From Muricea muricata (Eukaryota; Cnidaria; Anthozoa; Malacalcyonacea; Plexauridae): DNA of 64,000 nucleotides. This document shows positions 39,148 through 50,924 of this stretch, piece by piece. Location of the stretch: assembly GCA_963855995.1 (NCBI GenBank), contig OY979720.1, positions 5,706,501 through 5,770,500 of the forward strand, read 5' to 3'. The notes under the pieces were generated by a model. It searched no databases and was not told the DNA's origin. It was given only the letters and a program-made list of their open reading frames with translations. Within the stretch, counting starts at the first letter, position 1. Every line of letters starts with the position of its first letter. Made by a program: the position numbers and the translations under genes.

Positions 39148-42100
39148 CTAAAAGACAATTAAAAATGCTTGAATCGGAAGAGGTCAAGCATCCATGGCTC
39201 TGACATGCTTTACATGGTCGGCGGGACTACAGTAAAGCGAATGGACAGGACGGGTCAGGTGACGACATCACGTTTATTACCAGCTTTAACAGCATGTCCC
39301 AGCAAGCCAGTTGCATTGTCTGGCCAACACGAAGGTTGAACTGAATAAAAATAGGACGCACGTTGTACTGCTGAGTGGCCCTAATGCCCATAAGCTATAC
39401 TGTAGACAGAGTACACGCCATAATGTTTCTGTAGTATATGTAAATCAAGTATTCTCACCTTTACCTTTTCCTCTCACATGCAAATAAAAATCCATTTCAT
39501 CAGTGCCATGGCTGCTCTTTACTATGCACGTGTACTTTCCTTCGTCTTCCTTCGTTACATCCTTTACTACCAGAAACCCATCAAAATAAAATCGATTCAT
39601 ACTGACGACTCTCGTCTTCGTGTAATTTCCAATGTATTTCGAACCGAATTTCTTCGTGGTTTTCAAATCTACCGAGGTGTGCGCCACTTTGTCAAACCAT
39701 TTCCAGGTAAATTGCACTTGTCCAACACTGGTAACTTTACAATCAAATTTTACAGAGCGGCCTTGCCTTGCTGTCTGCATAGACGCCTCGGGTTCTTCTA
39801 TAACTGGCTTAAAAACTCGGGCTAAAACAATCAAGATAAAAATTTAACAGGGAAGTTAGAAAGAGCAGCACAACCTCGAACCCAGGCTACTTTCAGGAAA
39901 GTACCCTGGCGAAATCATGATCACGTGGTTTCACCCTAAATCTGGACGATAAAGCCAGAACACGTTCCACTAGGGTATTTTCCTAAAAGTACCCTGGGTA
40001 CGAGGTCGAGAGTAGCAGTGGAAGCGTTCATAGCATAATATAAATCACGTCGATTATGCCGCGATGCTTTGCGAACCTAAATTAGGTTAATTCAATATTC
40101 TGAGTGTTTTTGGAAATTTTGAACATAAAGTTTGCTTTTCGCAAAGAATCAATCTAAAATCGACACTTGTTTATCATGCTAAACTACGTTGTTTATATTA
40201 TCGCGAAAGTGTAAAATCCAATCGCAGGTTATATTGCAACTTCTATTGCCCCTTTAAAGAAAACGGTGCTTTTGATTCACCCGTGACCTACCATATCTAA
40301 ATTTACGTTACTGGTAGTTGTAACTATTATTGGCACAGACCGACGCAAATACCTTTAACAACGACCGTAAAGGTTCTATTGATACTGCCCACGTTATTGC
40401 TGACGCGGCAAGTATAATGTCCTGTATCTGCTACAGACAAATATCTCAAATTCAGAGTCCATCCATCGGCTGCAACACTTGTTCTCCTTTCTACTCCGTA
40501 CGATTTGCCATCCTTAAACCACTCCACAATAGGATCTGGATCTCCTGTGCTGTGGCAGTGCAGTTTTGCTGTTTCGCCAGTTTTGTAGGTGTTTTTCTTC
40601 TTAGGAAATGCCTTGAATCTTGGCGGTTTTCCTAAATAAGGATTAGCGTAGTGTACTTTAAACGTGAAGTTTTAGTTTTCTAATTTAGTATGTATCGCAA
40701 CTGGACGTGAATTAAAAGGGGTACCGTGGGCTTAATTTGTTCATGGCGGCAATTTTGTAGAACGAATATGATAATTGTATTTTGTAATCCCTCTCATATA
40801 CAGCAATCCTTTGCGAATCCTAACTTACTTGATCTGATTTCATTGGTGATCTACTATACAACTTTTACACGCGATGTACACAAGGCATTTATTGAACGTA
40901 TGATCGAGCTTACCTCTTCCAGGCTTTCTAGTAGCTAAAAAAAATTCAAAAACCTTGTTAGTCAACGATGTAGAGAAAATATTAAATGAATCGAGTGACT
41001 ACACTTCTAGTGGGTAACTAAAAAACAACTGATAACTGTACGTACGTTCTACTTTTAGTCGAATGATCAGCTCTACAAGTCCGTACTGGTTTTGTCCTCG
41101 GCATTTATAGGTTCCAGCATCGCCTTCTTTGACGTTGACAATTTTAAGGTGTTTATCTTTCCTGATCAAAAATCGCGACCAGTTTGAATGTGTATTATGA
41201 ATAACATTTGCTCCTTTAAACCAAGCGACCAGCGTTTTGTTGGGAAATGGATTGTCTGTACCAGTTACAGGGCACTTTAATTTGACCGAGTTACCTAAAT
41301 ACGCCACGTACATTCTCTGTGGTTCGCCTCTGAACTTTGGCTCACCTGAAAATGTACAAGAAAACCAGCTTAGGAAACGACGTTTAATGATGACTTTACA
41401 CAATTTTCTAAAACCACTCGCAGAGCTTCTTATGTCTCTACTAATCCCTTACAAATTTATGATGACAATGATATAATGATACAATGATATAATGCCCATG
41501 CATAGTATGTATCTTGGCATAGTATGGTAGCGGTTTGAAGTATAAGTACATGTTGCAATCAAGGCTCAATTTTTTTTCAATTTTGCGGTGGACCTTGTTT
41601 ATGCGTGCATGTGCATGTTGACAGGGTAGGGCTTTTCAAAATTTTTCGCCCAGCCTATATGCGTTATACGTGCCTATATATGCATTATTCCGCTGTATTT
41701 CATCAACGCAATAAAGTTTCAACAGCCGGTGCATGTAATTCAACACTTCATATTTCGTGCAATGATTAACTGAAATGTCACATCACCAACTCAAAATAGG
41801 CATATGATTTTTCTCACAATACTTATGTGATTAATACGGTTCAAGTCACCTCTTGACATCATAAGGAACATAGTTGCTCAGTTCACACGAAATTTGTTAT
41901 AATCTGCGCATTGATTTTGCTTAATTCTTTAAATTCCCGTTAAATAGCGAAAAAATCTCATCCTCTTTGCTTTTTAGCAGCGCTTTATTGTGCACTTCTT
42001 TTGCCCTGGAGAAATTTTGAATTAATGTTTTAGGTTACTTTCTAAATTATGTTATTCTCTGCTAAATCAAATGTGGTGGAATCGTTATAGCACCTTCAAG

Positions 42101-45100
42101 CTGTTTGTGATAAGTAATTTTTTAACAGCGTATTGGACTTCCTCAAATGAAAGTATGTTAAAACGCTTTGCTTGATTAAAAACATGAAGAAAATTACGAT
42201 GGTTAATTAAATAACTATACATCAAATTCTCTAATTAAGATGCTAATTATAAGCGAGTGTTGCAATTAGATCATTCAAATATCCAAATATTCTTAAAATA
42301 CTCTTACATAAGGACAGAATTTTGTTATTTTGCAGGGTGCAAGTTTCAAGAAGCAGCTCCATGTGGCTATGTGGGCTGATATGTTTAAGTAACTACAGGA
42401 ACTGCTGAGTATTTAGATGAAATACAGCACACGTAAACATCAAAAATTGAAAACTTTAATTTTCACCGTTTCCGTTGTAATGTTATATGTGCGAGTGTTC
42501 TTTAGGAAAAGATTGTATATCAACATAAAAGCACCGCTGTGGTAATCCTTTCAAAAGGCCAATGGTTCAAGTACTGTCCAGCAAAGTTAAGACGTGAATT
42601 AACGAGCAGGAAAGGCAGGAATTTAAAAAGTACGGAAAACAAAGCAAGAAAATATCAAATGACGGGGAACACAGACAAATCACTAGAAAGACCGGCGCAG
42701 GGGGCCTAGCGATTATTTTTTGTCTAAAGGCGCAGTTTTTGACAAGTACAAGTGCTGAGGTTGTTCCAGTGATTGCGGGTAATCATGATTAATTTGTACA
42801 AAGAAAATAATTAAAAATATCTTTATAACACGATCATATCAGCAATCAAATTACTTCGATTGTAATAAACATGTAGTAATCATGTTTTGAACACAACATA
42901 GACGCCATTAATATCCATCTATTTTTTAAAAACAATTTTAAAAATCGGGTATGGAGAGCGACAACATAATCCTGTTTGGTCGAAAAGATAAAACACTAAT
43001 CAAAGAAATGATGCATTTAATTCTTGGAAATTAAATCCAAAATAGTTTTCAGAGAACCATGTTCGAAAAGGACGCATTAATTTCAATGCAAACAAAATAA
43101 TATATCTTGGGGGGAGGGGGGGGGTATAATAATTTTTTTTCGGAAAAAATAGTTCTGAATGACGGTCAAAGTATCAGTATCACGATATATTTAATTCCAG
43201 GAAATTCATCTGAAAATAATTATTAACGTAAAAAAACTAATTTCTGCGGGGAGCAAGTATAATCATGTTTTGTCCTAAATATATCACGATAGCTACATTT
43301 AATTTCACGGAATTGATTTAAAAATATTGTTCGGAAGATCACATCAGAAAAGAAACAATTTATTTCAAAGCAAACAATGTTTGAGAGGAAGCATACATGT
43401 AATTATGTTTTTCCTAAAATAACGAGTTTTAATCAAGGGTAAGCTACTGTATCACTGTACGCAGCATTCTGGGAAAGTAGCTCAAATTTCAACCAACTAC
43501 CATGAAGCCCTACGGACACTTCAATAATTTTCCGAAATGTGAAACAATGAGGTCTAGGTTCATGATAAGTTAAGAACTATTGACTTGCAATCAATCCCTT
43601 GAGAGCTGAAAGACAATGAAAAGACAGACATGTTGCTGACAAATTCCATGAATGATGAGTGCCTCTTGTTTCCATACCAAAAACATGCCATGTCTGTAAG
43701 CTATAAGTCATGGATGGCTTAGGATGAATAACAAGTCAACCTTACGATCATGCTATTTCAAAGAGAAACTGCAAAGTTGTGCTGGAACGTGTTTTTAATG
43801 TACAGCAAATGCCTTTATGTCGTTTATTTAAAATGGCTAAATACAAGGATAACTGGTCTGGTAGATTGTACGTCCGTTGATACATTGGGAAAAATGCACG
43901 GTTTCTAATAATCTTACGGTACAAAAACAATGTACAATAACGTAAATTTGATATGATGACATTGCATTAACAGTTTAACCTGAATCTTTGTGGTGCCAAT
44001 AAGACTAGCCCTTTTATTCATAGCCCATTACGAGATTTTCGCGCATTATGGGTGGTATTGCAGAAGATCTTAAACAGGCTTGCCGCGCATGCTTTTGTTT
44101 ACACAGAATATACAGGTTTAACCTGATTGCATTATAGTGAAATGAATTTCGTGAAAATCTTTGTAAAAATGGATTCAACTTAAATTTCGAATTTCAACAG
44201 TCCTATTTGATGGAAGGTCATCGGCAAATCGTCGATAAGTTACTCCATAATTTTCAAAAAATTGAGCTCTTTGAAAATTATGTACAGTATATATAAAACT
44301 TAATCCCATCCACTGATTGTTTTGACGATTTCAACATATTCAACATCAAGTTCCACATTCTTACGTAATTAATGGTAACTATTCGATTTGGTAAAATCAA
44401 GTCCCAAATATCAGAACATTATACACGTCAGCTTAACAGACCAGATACAGATAGGTAAAAACAAACTATCTACAAAAGTTGTCTATTCATTCTGGATAAA
44501 GAAAGAAACTGCACCATTTTGACAGTAAAGATAGAGAACTGCAAACGTTGGAAGTCCTATGCCCTTAAACGTCATCGTACAATTCAACTTTCTATCCACT
44601 TTAATGTCCACTAGCTGGTAATTGTTTTAGAAACAGAAAGCGACATCTTGATGAACAATTTATTTTGAATGTTGAATAATGCAACAAATACAATTGTATA
44701 AACTTGGACGTTTGACATAAAGGCGCGACATTCAGTATGGAATTCCTTTAATTCAATGACCAACGATTCAATGTATGCGCATGTCAAAATGTGGACACAG
44801 CATTTTTACAAAGATGATTTACGACTCGCCATCACTCAAGCGCCTAAGCAGGAAAAATTTCTACTGTTGTCTGAACACTCAACTGGGATATTGAAGGATA
44901 TGTGAACTAAATAAAATGGTAAAAACGTGAATAGCTATACACAACTATTGTTGCTCCATTAGAACGGAAAGGAACGAGGAGCACTAAATGCTAAAATTTT
45001 TTTGATGATTCAACGCCGCACGAGATGTCTCAATAGGGTGGATGTTAAGAATACACTTAGACCTGGTATGTAATTGTTACAATTTCCGGTGCGTTGAGTC

Positions 45101-48100
45101 AGGCATCCAACATACTCGCTGTTTACGTAAACAGAAGTTAAACTGTTAATTTTTCATCGGTGAAAATCCTTAATTTCAATCAGCTGTCAATAATATTTTA
45201 AATAATAATGGTTTTGATGATGTTAATCAACTTTTCTAACCCACAATTAGGTAGGGTCAGTTATCTAGTCTTAGTATCAATGGCTGATCGTTTATTTCAG
45301 AATGGCCACCTTCACAAAAATTAACTTTTCAGAAGCGTACTCATATCCTGGCTCTTATCATGCATAATTGTGGTAAACCATCTGTGATCATGGCGATATC
45401 CCATGGAGAGTTTTTACATGGGTCTGACATGGCGATTCTACAATACAAACACTAATACATCCAAGCATCAATATCACTTTGCTGGGGTCCCATACTCCAC
45501 TTGACATCCTTGTTAAATTAATTTACTTAAAGACACCTGCAACGCCAAATGCCAGCTACAAGTAGAGCTTCTTGTGATACTAGAAAGACATTTAAGACAT
45601 GCATGTCAACTACAGACCCCATTCGGTTGAGTTAGTTCTTTTTTAGCCACCTCGTGAATTCTTCATTTTTTAGGAGTCAACGATTTCCGCGATATGAAGA
45701 GTATTCTCCACAACTGCAACAATATTTTTAAAAAAATGTTAAAAAAGTTTTAAAAAATGCATCAAAGCAACGAATGCAGAATTTTTTTTGAACTTTGCCA
45801 AACGTAACTCGCTGGTGGTCTTTTCCATTTTTGGAAAATATATGAAGTTATCTGGTGTTGACAAGAAAAACATTATGTATAAATATGTTCATGTTTAAGG
45901 TAAAATATTTATTCACACCCACGCAAGACGCTATAAAATTAAAATAGGCGTATAGTGAAATAATTAAATTAGAGAAAAGTATTGCAGCAAGATAGAAAGA
46001 CAAATTCCTAAAAATGTGTAAAATTAAAATGAAAACCGTTTCAACTTTGGCAATTCATTACTGTTTACAAGTAAACCTAAGCATCTGTCCACCGATCTTA
46101 TGAAATGTATATCCATTTTAATATTTCAAAATTATAACATGAGATTAAGTTAAAAAATCGTAGAAAAGCTACCAATTGTTAAACTAGATGTATGAATTAT
46201 TTTGTAAAGGTAAAAAAATCAATACTGCAAGAACATTTAACTCTGTCTTTGTCAGCTGAAACATTTCCTTTATACTTTCTTATTCAGTAAGTTAGATACT
46301 TCTCAAAACTCATTTTAATCCGTATGGCTGCACGGCCTGAAATTTTAGTAGCTGTATACGATGAAATGTAAATGATAAAAAAATTAAAGATTGCAATCTC
46401 CACTATTTGAATTAATTGCATTACGAGATTAAATATATAATTATTTCTATTTTTAAAAACCAATGATTATCACGCACAAGAAAGCGTCCGATGACTATAA
46501 AAAGTTAATTTCAGTGAGATAAGGTAATTTAGCTTGATTTTATTATTTCTGCCTACACAAAGCACTTGAGTTTCCATGCTTCAAACAAGGATATTGTTCT
46601 TGTAGGAAATGGTAGGAGCTAGAACGGAAACAATTATGTGTGCGAAGAAATACTCGAACTGTGAGGGGTGCTTTCAAATGTCAATTTCACTGTTTACATT
46701 AAAATATGATATTCTAGTATTCTGTTTTGTTTTGCCCGCAGTCGATAATTGATTCCAGATTCTTCACATTGGATCTTGTAATTCTGTATGAGAGGAAAAT
46801 TTTTTGTCTGTTTGCCGAAAACATCTTTAACAACACGGCGACAAGATGAGCGAAACATAAATATAGAAATTTTATCTTTTATTCAAACAATTTAAAGAGG
46901 AAATATTAAATGAGATCCCCTTCGCCCTCTGGGAATGAACGTCGCGAAGAGGTGGGACAGTTATTTGCCCAGATGAAAACACATTCTTGGAAGATAATAA
47001 GTCGACCGTATCTTCCAAAATTGGTATATTCTTAAACACTTCTTGACTCTTATATAAATCAAAGTGACGAGAAATATATTTTGTAAGGGTACTGAAAGTT
47101 AATGCAAATAAGATGGTTCATAAATTACTCGACTGTATATTTCAAAATTAACGCTTTTACATCTTTTTTTATTATTTCGTAGTGGTTTGTAAACTTTCTC
47201 AAAAATAACACTCATGCAAACCAGTGTCAATTGGAAGCCATTGTTGAAAACTAAAAACTAACTTAAAATCTGTTATTTATACCATTAGTTATGCAAAGAC
47301 AAGCACTCAAACAACGTATACATTGGTTGGTTCTTTAGTTTATATTGATTTACACATGCGATTTTAATTTGATTGGGATGGACGTTGATAATTTCAATAG
47401 CACTGAGAGAAAATATCGAAATTACCTGAAAGTCTAAATTGATGCAGACAAGGCTGGCAGTGGTAACCTAGTATGGACATTGTCTATACAGGCATCTCTA
47501 TAAGAAAGTACTCAATCAATAAATCACCGCAGCTCCTATTTCATTTACTCACCCTATCAGAGTTTGAAATTAAAATTCTCTGGCAATAAGTTTTCTATAC
47601 ATTTGACCTTGGAGCTTGAATTATATGACAAATTAACAGTATAGATGTTTCAATGTGTTTTATATGCAAGAACTCTGCTACTCCCTGCAGTCCCTTAAAC
47701 ATTTTTTTATTGTGTTAACAAATTTTCGAGGGATGATTAAAAATTAACATCCACATTTATCTCAAATGACCTTATCTTAAATGTAATTTGTTTTCTTTCC
47801 TATTGCAGATTATTTTTCTGCTATCTCGGCATTGATCTCGGTTATTTCGTCTTTAATATAAATTATGTTTAGACTATATTGTGATTTATATCATTTATGC
47901 TAATGATTGTTTATAAGGTTGTGTGAATGGTGCAACGAGCAATAGTTTGTCTTGAATTCGCTTGTATTATAATATTTATACAGAGTTGCGGTAGAAATAA
48001 TCAGGCAATTTTTTGGCAAAATGGCAAACCTCGAACTTTCCTTAGAAAGCCTAAAGGAACAATTATATAATTTACACGCTTGGTTTATCTTTGTCCTTGG

Positions 48101-50924
48101 CCTTTCTATTTTATAAAAACCAAAATTGCAAAAGAAAAAAAGACCTATGTGACTCTTGCAACACTCAACCTATATATATTTTTTCGTTTATTTCTTTAAC
48201 ATTGAACTACTTCAGACGTGAATCTATATCAAGGCCAATACACGACCCGGCCAGTTATTATCTTCTGTCTGATTTTTATTCAAATGAAACTAGATACTTC
48301 TAAAATCAATTTTCGACAATCTACATAAATGTTTCGCTTTATCTGTTTACTGCCGCATGATCAATGACAATGGCGTATTTCTGAACTTCGAACATACAAA
48401 AGGACGTCTCGGTGTGGGTTCCTCAAGATCCCCACTTACTTATTTTTTAAATCGTGTATTTCGCTGTCTTTAGATCAACATGCATAAGAAGAATATAGGA
48501 CTGGTATGTGCAAACACAAACTGAATACCCATTTATGGCTTGCAATAATTGCTGAAAACATGCTTCAGCGGCTCTCCGCACTTGTATGTCTAATATGTTA
48601 TTACCAGGAATACAATTTATCAGCATAATTCTATACAATTCAAACAATGTAGCCGTGAATATCTCAGTTACCCTGAACTAAAAGCAGCATTTTATTTCGA
48701 TTACAAACGCACTGCAATTTTTCTTCCAACAATGAAACAATGTATACATGCAAACAATATTATTGTGACTGATAAATTGTGAACAAACAATTGAATATTA
48801 TTAATCGCAAATTCCAATTGGACATATTTAGAATGCCGTATCACCTAAGAAACCTACTCGTTTGATGTATGGCCACTCGTAACTATAAGATTTAAGTGCT
48901 AATTTACGTTTTCTATTTACTTACTTAAATGTGTCAGTCCTTGAAAGTCCGAGCAGACAGCAAAGAATGTATTAAACACACAAACCATAGTCATTATCAG
49001 TATTGTCGTGAATTGAAAGCTAAATAGAATACCTGTTCCCCACTTCCCAACTTTCCCTATAGAACTTTCAATTTTAGTGGTCAACAATTAGGGAAGACGT
49101 AGTCGAAATTAAGAATAATTCATTCAAAAGGCCCGAATTCAATACTCCTGTTATCTGAACGATTGAGTTGGTTCGCATGAGTGATGGAAATAAGTATTAT
49201 TGATCGCGGACAATGCCTACTAAATATACTAATGTACTTCTATTGATACGCAACACAATTAAGTGCTGCCGCATTATTTTTTAGGGTTGATAAAGATGGA
49301 TGACCTCGTCAACCAGCATATGTTTCCCAAAACTCCCAAGAGAATTACGCGGTCAACAGTTTGACCCGACGTGGTGCGAAAATCAGATTACAAAACTACT
49401 AAACTCGATATCATGGCCAGATAATCGCTCGTAATAACAAGTAATGACAAAAAGAATTATCCACGAAATGCGCCACATCACGTTTCCTTCTAACGTGCAA
49501 CTGGACCGTAAACACTTCGCAAAGCAACTACGGGGATTTTGATGCCCCAAGATTCAAATTTTGAGCAAAATTAAACTGAAAAAATGTTCAGTTTCATACG
49601 CGTTTAAAAAATCTTAAAAGCAGCCCACTTGTTCGATTTAAAGATAAAAACATGTTGTTTGAGCCATAATGTCAATGTTCAGTGCAAGCCGGTCACCCTT
49701 ATTCTTTCTTACATTTTTAACAATCCTATTTGAACCTTGGTTGAAACATACTAAATATGCTAAACCTGTTCAACAGAAGGTAATTTGTTAAGTTTGCACG
49801 GTTCGTTAACAACTATTTGAAATATATTAATGATACAACTAAATCACTTTATACAATCTTTGGGAATCCATTTTTATTGCTTAATATATGTTTGAAAATT
49901 GAACATGACAAAACATGATCATGAATCATGGCAAATGCTTTCTAGAATCATGCCAAATAAACAGAGCGGTTTCACATCAATTTGAAATGAGACATCGATT
50001 TCGAAACACTTGTGTATCTTCGGATTTTTAAATTAAAATAGGAAATAGAAAACAACAGGAGCCAAATCAAATGTGGCCAGAAGGCAGAATGTTTTATGAA
50101 TTAATCAGCTAAAATTCGCTTTACATTGCCAATAGGCCTCTACCGTATTTGCAGACGAGTTTAATAGACCTTTTTAACTATATTGTGCAATGGAACAAAA
50201 ATGCAACAAATGTTCAAATCATTTATTTAGAATATTTCGCGCAATTTCGAATTAGTCTTGTTTCCGGAAAAGATTCGACTCAAAGCAGAACATGTCCTGT
50301 CAAGAGTCCATAAATCTTCTATGCACGCAACGGAAGATTTGTATATCGAAGGCCCTATCGTTCTATTAATTATTAGGTCATTCATATCTTGTGATGTTGC
50401 CGTTATACCGGTACACATATTCGACCGTAAAGTGCAAGAAATAGCGATATAAGCAACAGAAGGTTTGAACAGGCCCGAAGGCTGTAAACCACATGCTTTA
50501 ATGAAGAAAGCATATTGGCAAATGTACAGGTCCGCTTAGAATCGGAAAAGAACCCTTCTCTTCCCTAGCAATTTGAAGTGGAACGGTTTTCAGTCGCTAT
50601 AATTAGGCTGAGAAGTTGTTTCGGTTCTTTGTCCGAAAGTTGTAAAAAGTCTTTGCAATCTTTAAGCAGGTTAAAAGAGGAAAATTACTATCAATTCACA
50701 CGCATTCCAAGGAGAATAGGCTCGCAAACAAACATTGCCGTATGCGATCATATTTCACTGCTTCAACTATTGCAACAGAACACGCTGATTTGCATCAAGG
50801 TATCGATGTTATAGCGAAATTACAAGTTTAGATACGGACACTTACCATCACAGTTAGCCAATATCGGACTCTTTAGGATCCATAGCGAGGCATAAAAGAG
50901 CCATGCGGTCATAAATACAGCCAT
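38423..50924 (-). CDS. FGFRL1: FGFRL1-like receptor: three Ig domains, TM, no kinase
   Basis: Exons 50924-50846, 41345-41046, 40934-40914, 40631-40353, 39821-39459 and 39147-38423 join in frame to 1767 nt (588 aa). Order: signal peptide (MAVFMTAWLFYASLWILKSP), D1 with SNWSRFLIRKDKHLKIVNVK and DAGTYKC, linker, D2 with WTLNLRYLSVADTGHYTCRV, and D3 with DEGKYTCIVKS. These blocks match FGFRL1 (GWSRF; KWTLSLKNL...GKYTCRVSN). A TM helix at about 385-411 (IPVALVAVLSTAIIVALIFI) leads to a ~177-residue Ser/Thr/Tyr-rich tail with YVNE and a C-terminal ESIV, but no kinase domain. Family knowledge: FGFRL1 binds FGFs and heparin and modulates signalling or adhesion without tyrosine kinase activity. Intron 1 is 9.5 kb. 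The alternative D3 donor at 39465 would shorten the protein by two residues. Confidence 0.8.
39459..39821 (-). CDS. Ig domain 3 exon of the FGFRL1-like gene
   Basis: Phase 1-1. It encodes RVFKPVIEEPEASMQTARQG, first Cys in VKFDCKV and second in EGKYTCIVKSS. Two in-frame donors six bases apart (AAAG|GTGAGA and AAAAG|GTAAAG) both leave phase 1. N-glycosylation site GNYT. Confidence 0.8.
39873..40006. repeat. Foldback repeat in intron
   Basis: Inverted ends ACCTCGAACCCAGGCTACTT and (right) its complement GGTACTTTT.../CCTGGGTACGAGGT. Noncoding; located between the D3 and D2 exons. Confidence 0.6.
40353..40631 (-). CDS. Ig domain 2 exon of the FGFRL1-like gene
   Basis: 279 nt, phase 1-1. It encodes KPPRFKAFPKKKNTYKTGET, Cys in AKLHCHSTGDPDP and DTGHYTCRVSNNVGSINRT. 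The lysine-rich KKKNTYK stretch sits where FGFR-family D2 binds heparan sulphate. D2 is a single exon here, unlike the split D2 in the other gene. Confidence 0.85.
40914..40934 (-). CDS. 21-nt microexon in the D1-D2 linker
   Basis: Acceptor TTTTTTTTAG|CTACTAG and donor AGAG|GTAAGC, phase 1-1. It encodes TRKPGR with shared codons at the ends. Skipping keeps the frame. Support is splice-site quality plus perfect phase match, and the analogous 33-nt exon in the downstream gene. Confidence 0.6.
41046..41345 (-). CDS. Ig domain 1 exon of the FGFRL1-like gene
   Basis: 300 nt, phase 1-1. It encodes EPKFRGEPQRMYVAYLGNSV, Cys in KLKCPVTG, then NWSRFLIRKDKHLKI and EGDAGTYKCRGQNQYG. The WSRF...LK...DAG.Y.C order is the D1 signature of FGFRL1. 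Confidence 0.85.
41346..50845. other. 9.5-kb intron 1 of the FGFRL1-like gene
   Basis: No gene, RNA gene or intact transposon recognised. AT-rich, with short homopolymer runs (G-run at about 43110-43125). Such a long first intron is a plausible home for enhancers, but none can be named from sequence. Confidence 0.5.
50846..50924 (-). CDS. Signal-peptide exon of the FGFRL1-like gene
   Basis: ATG at 50924. It encodes MAVFMTAWLFYASLWILKSP and ILANCD, a clear hydrophobic secretion signal, and ends in phase 1 at GATG|GTAAGT. The G+GT join to the D1 exon gives G-EPKF in frame. Confidence 0.8.
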
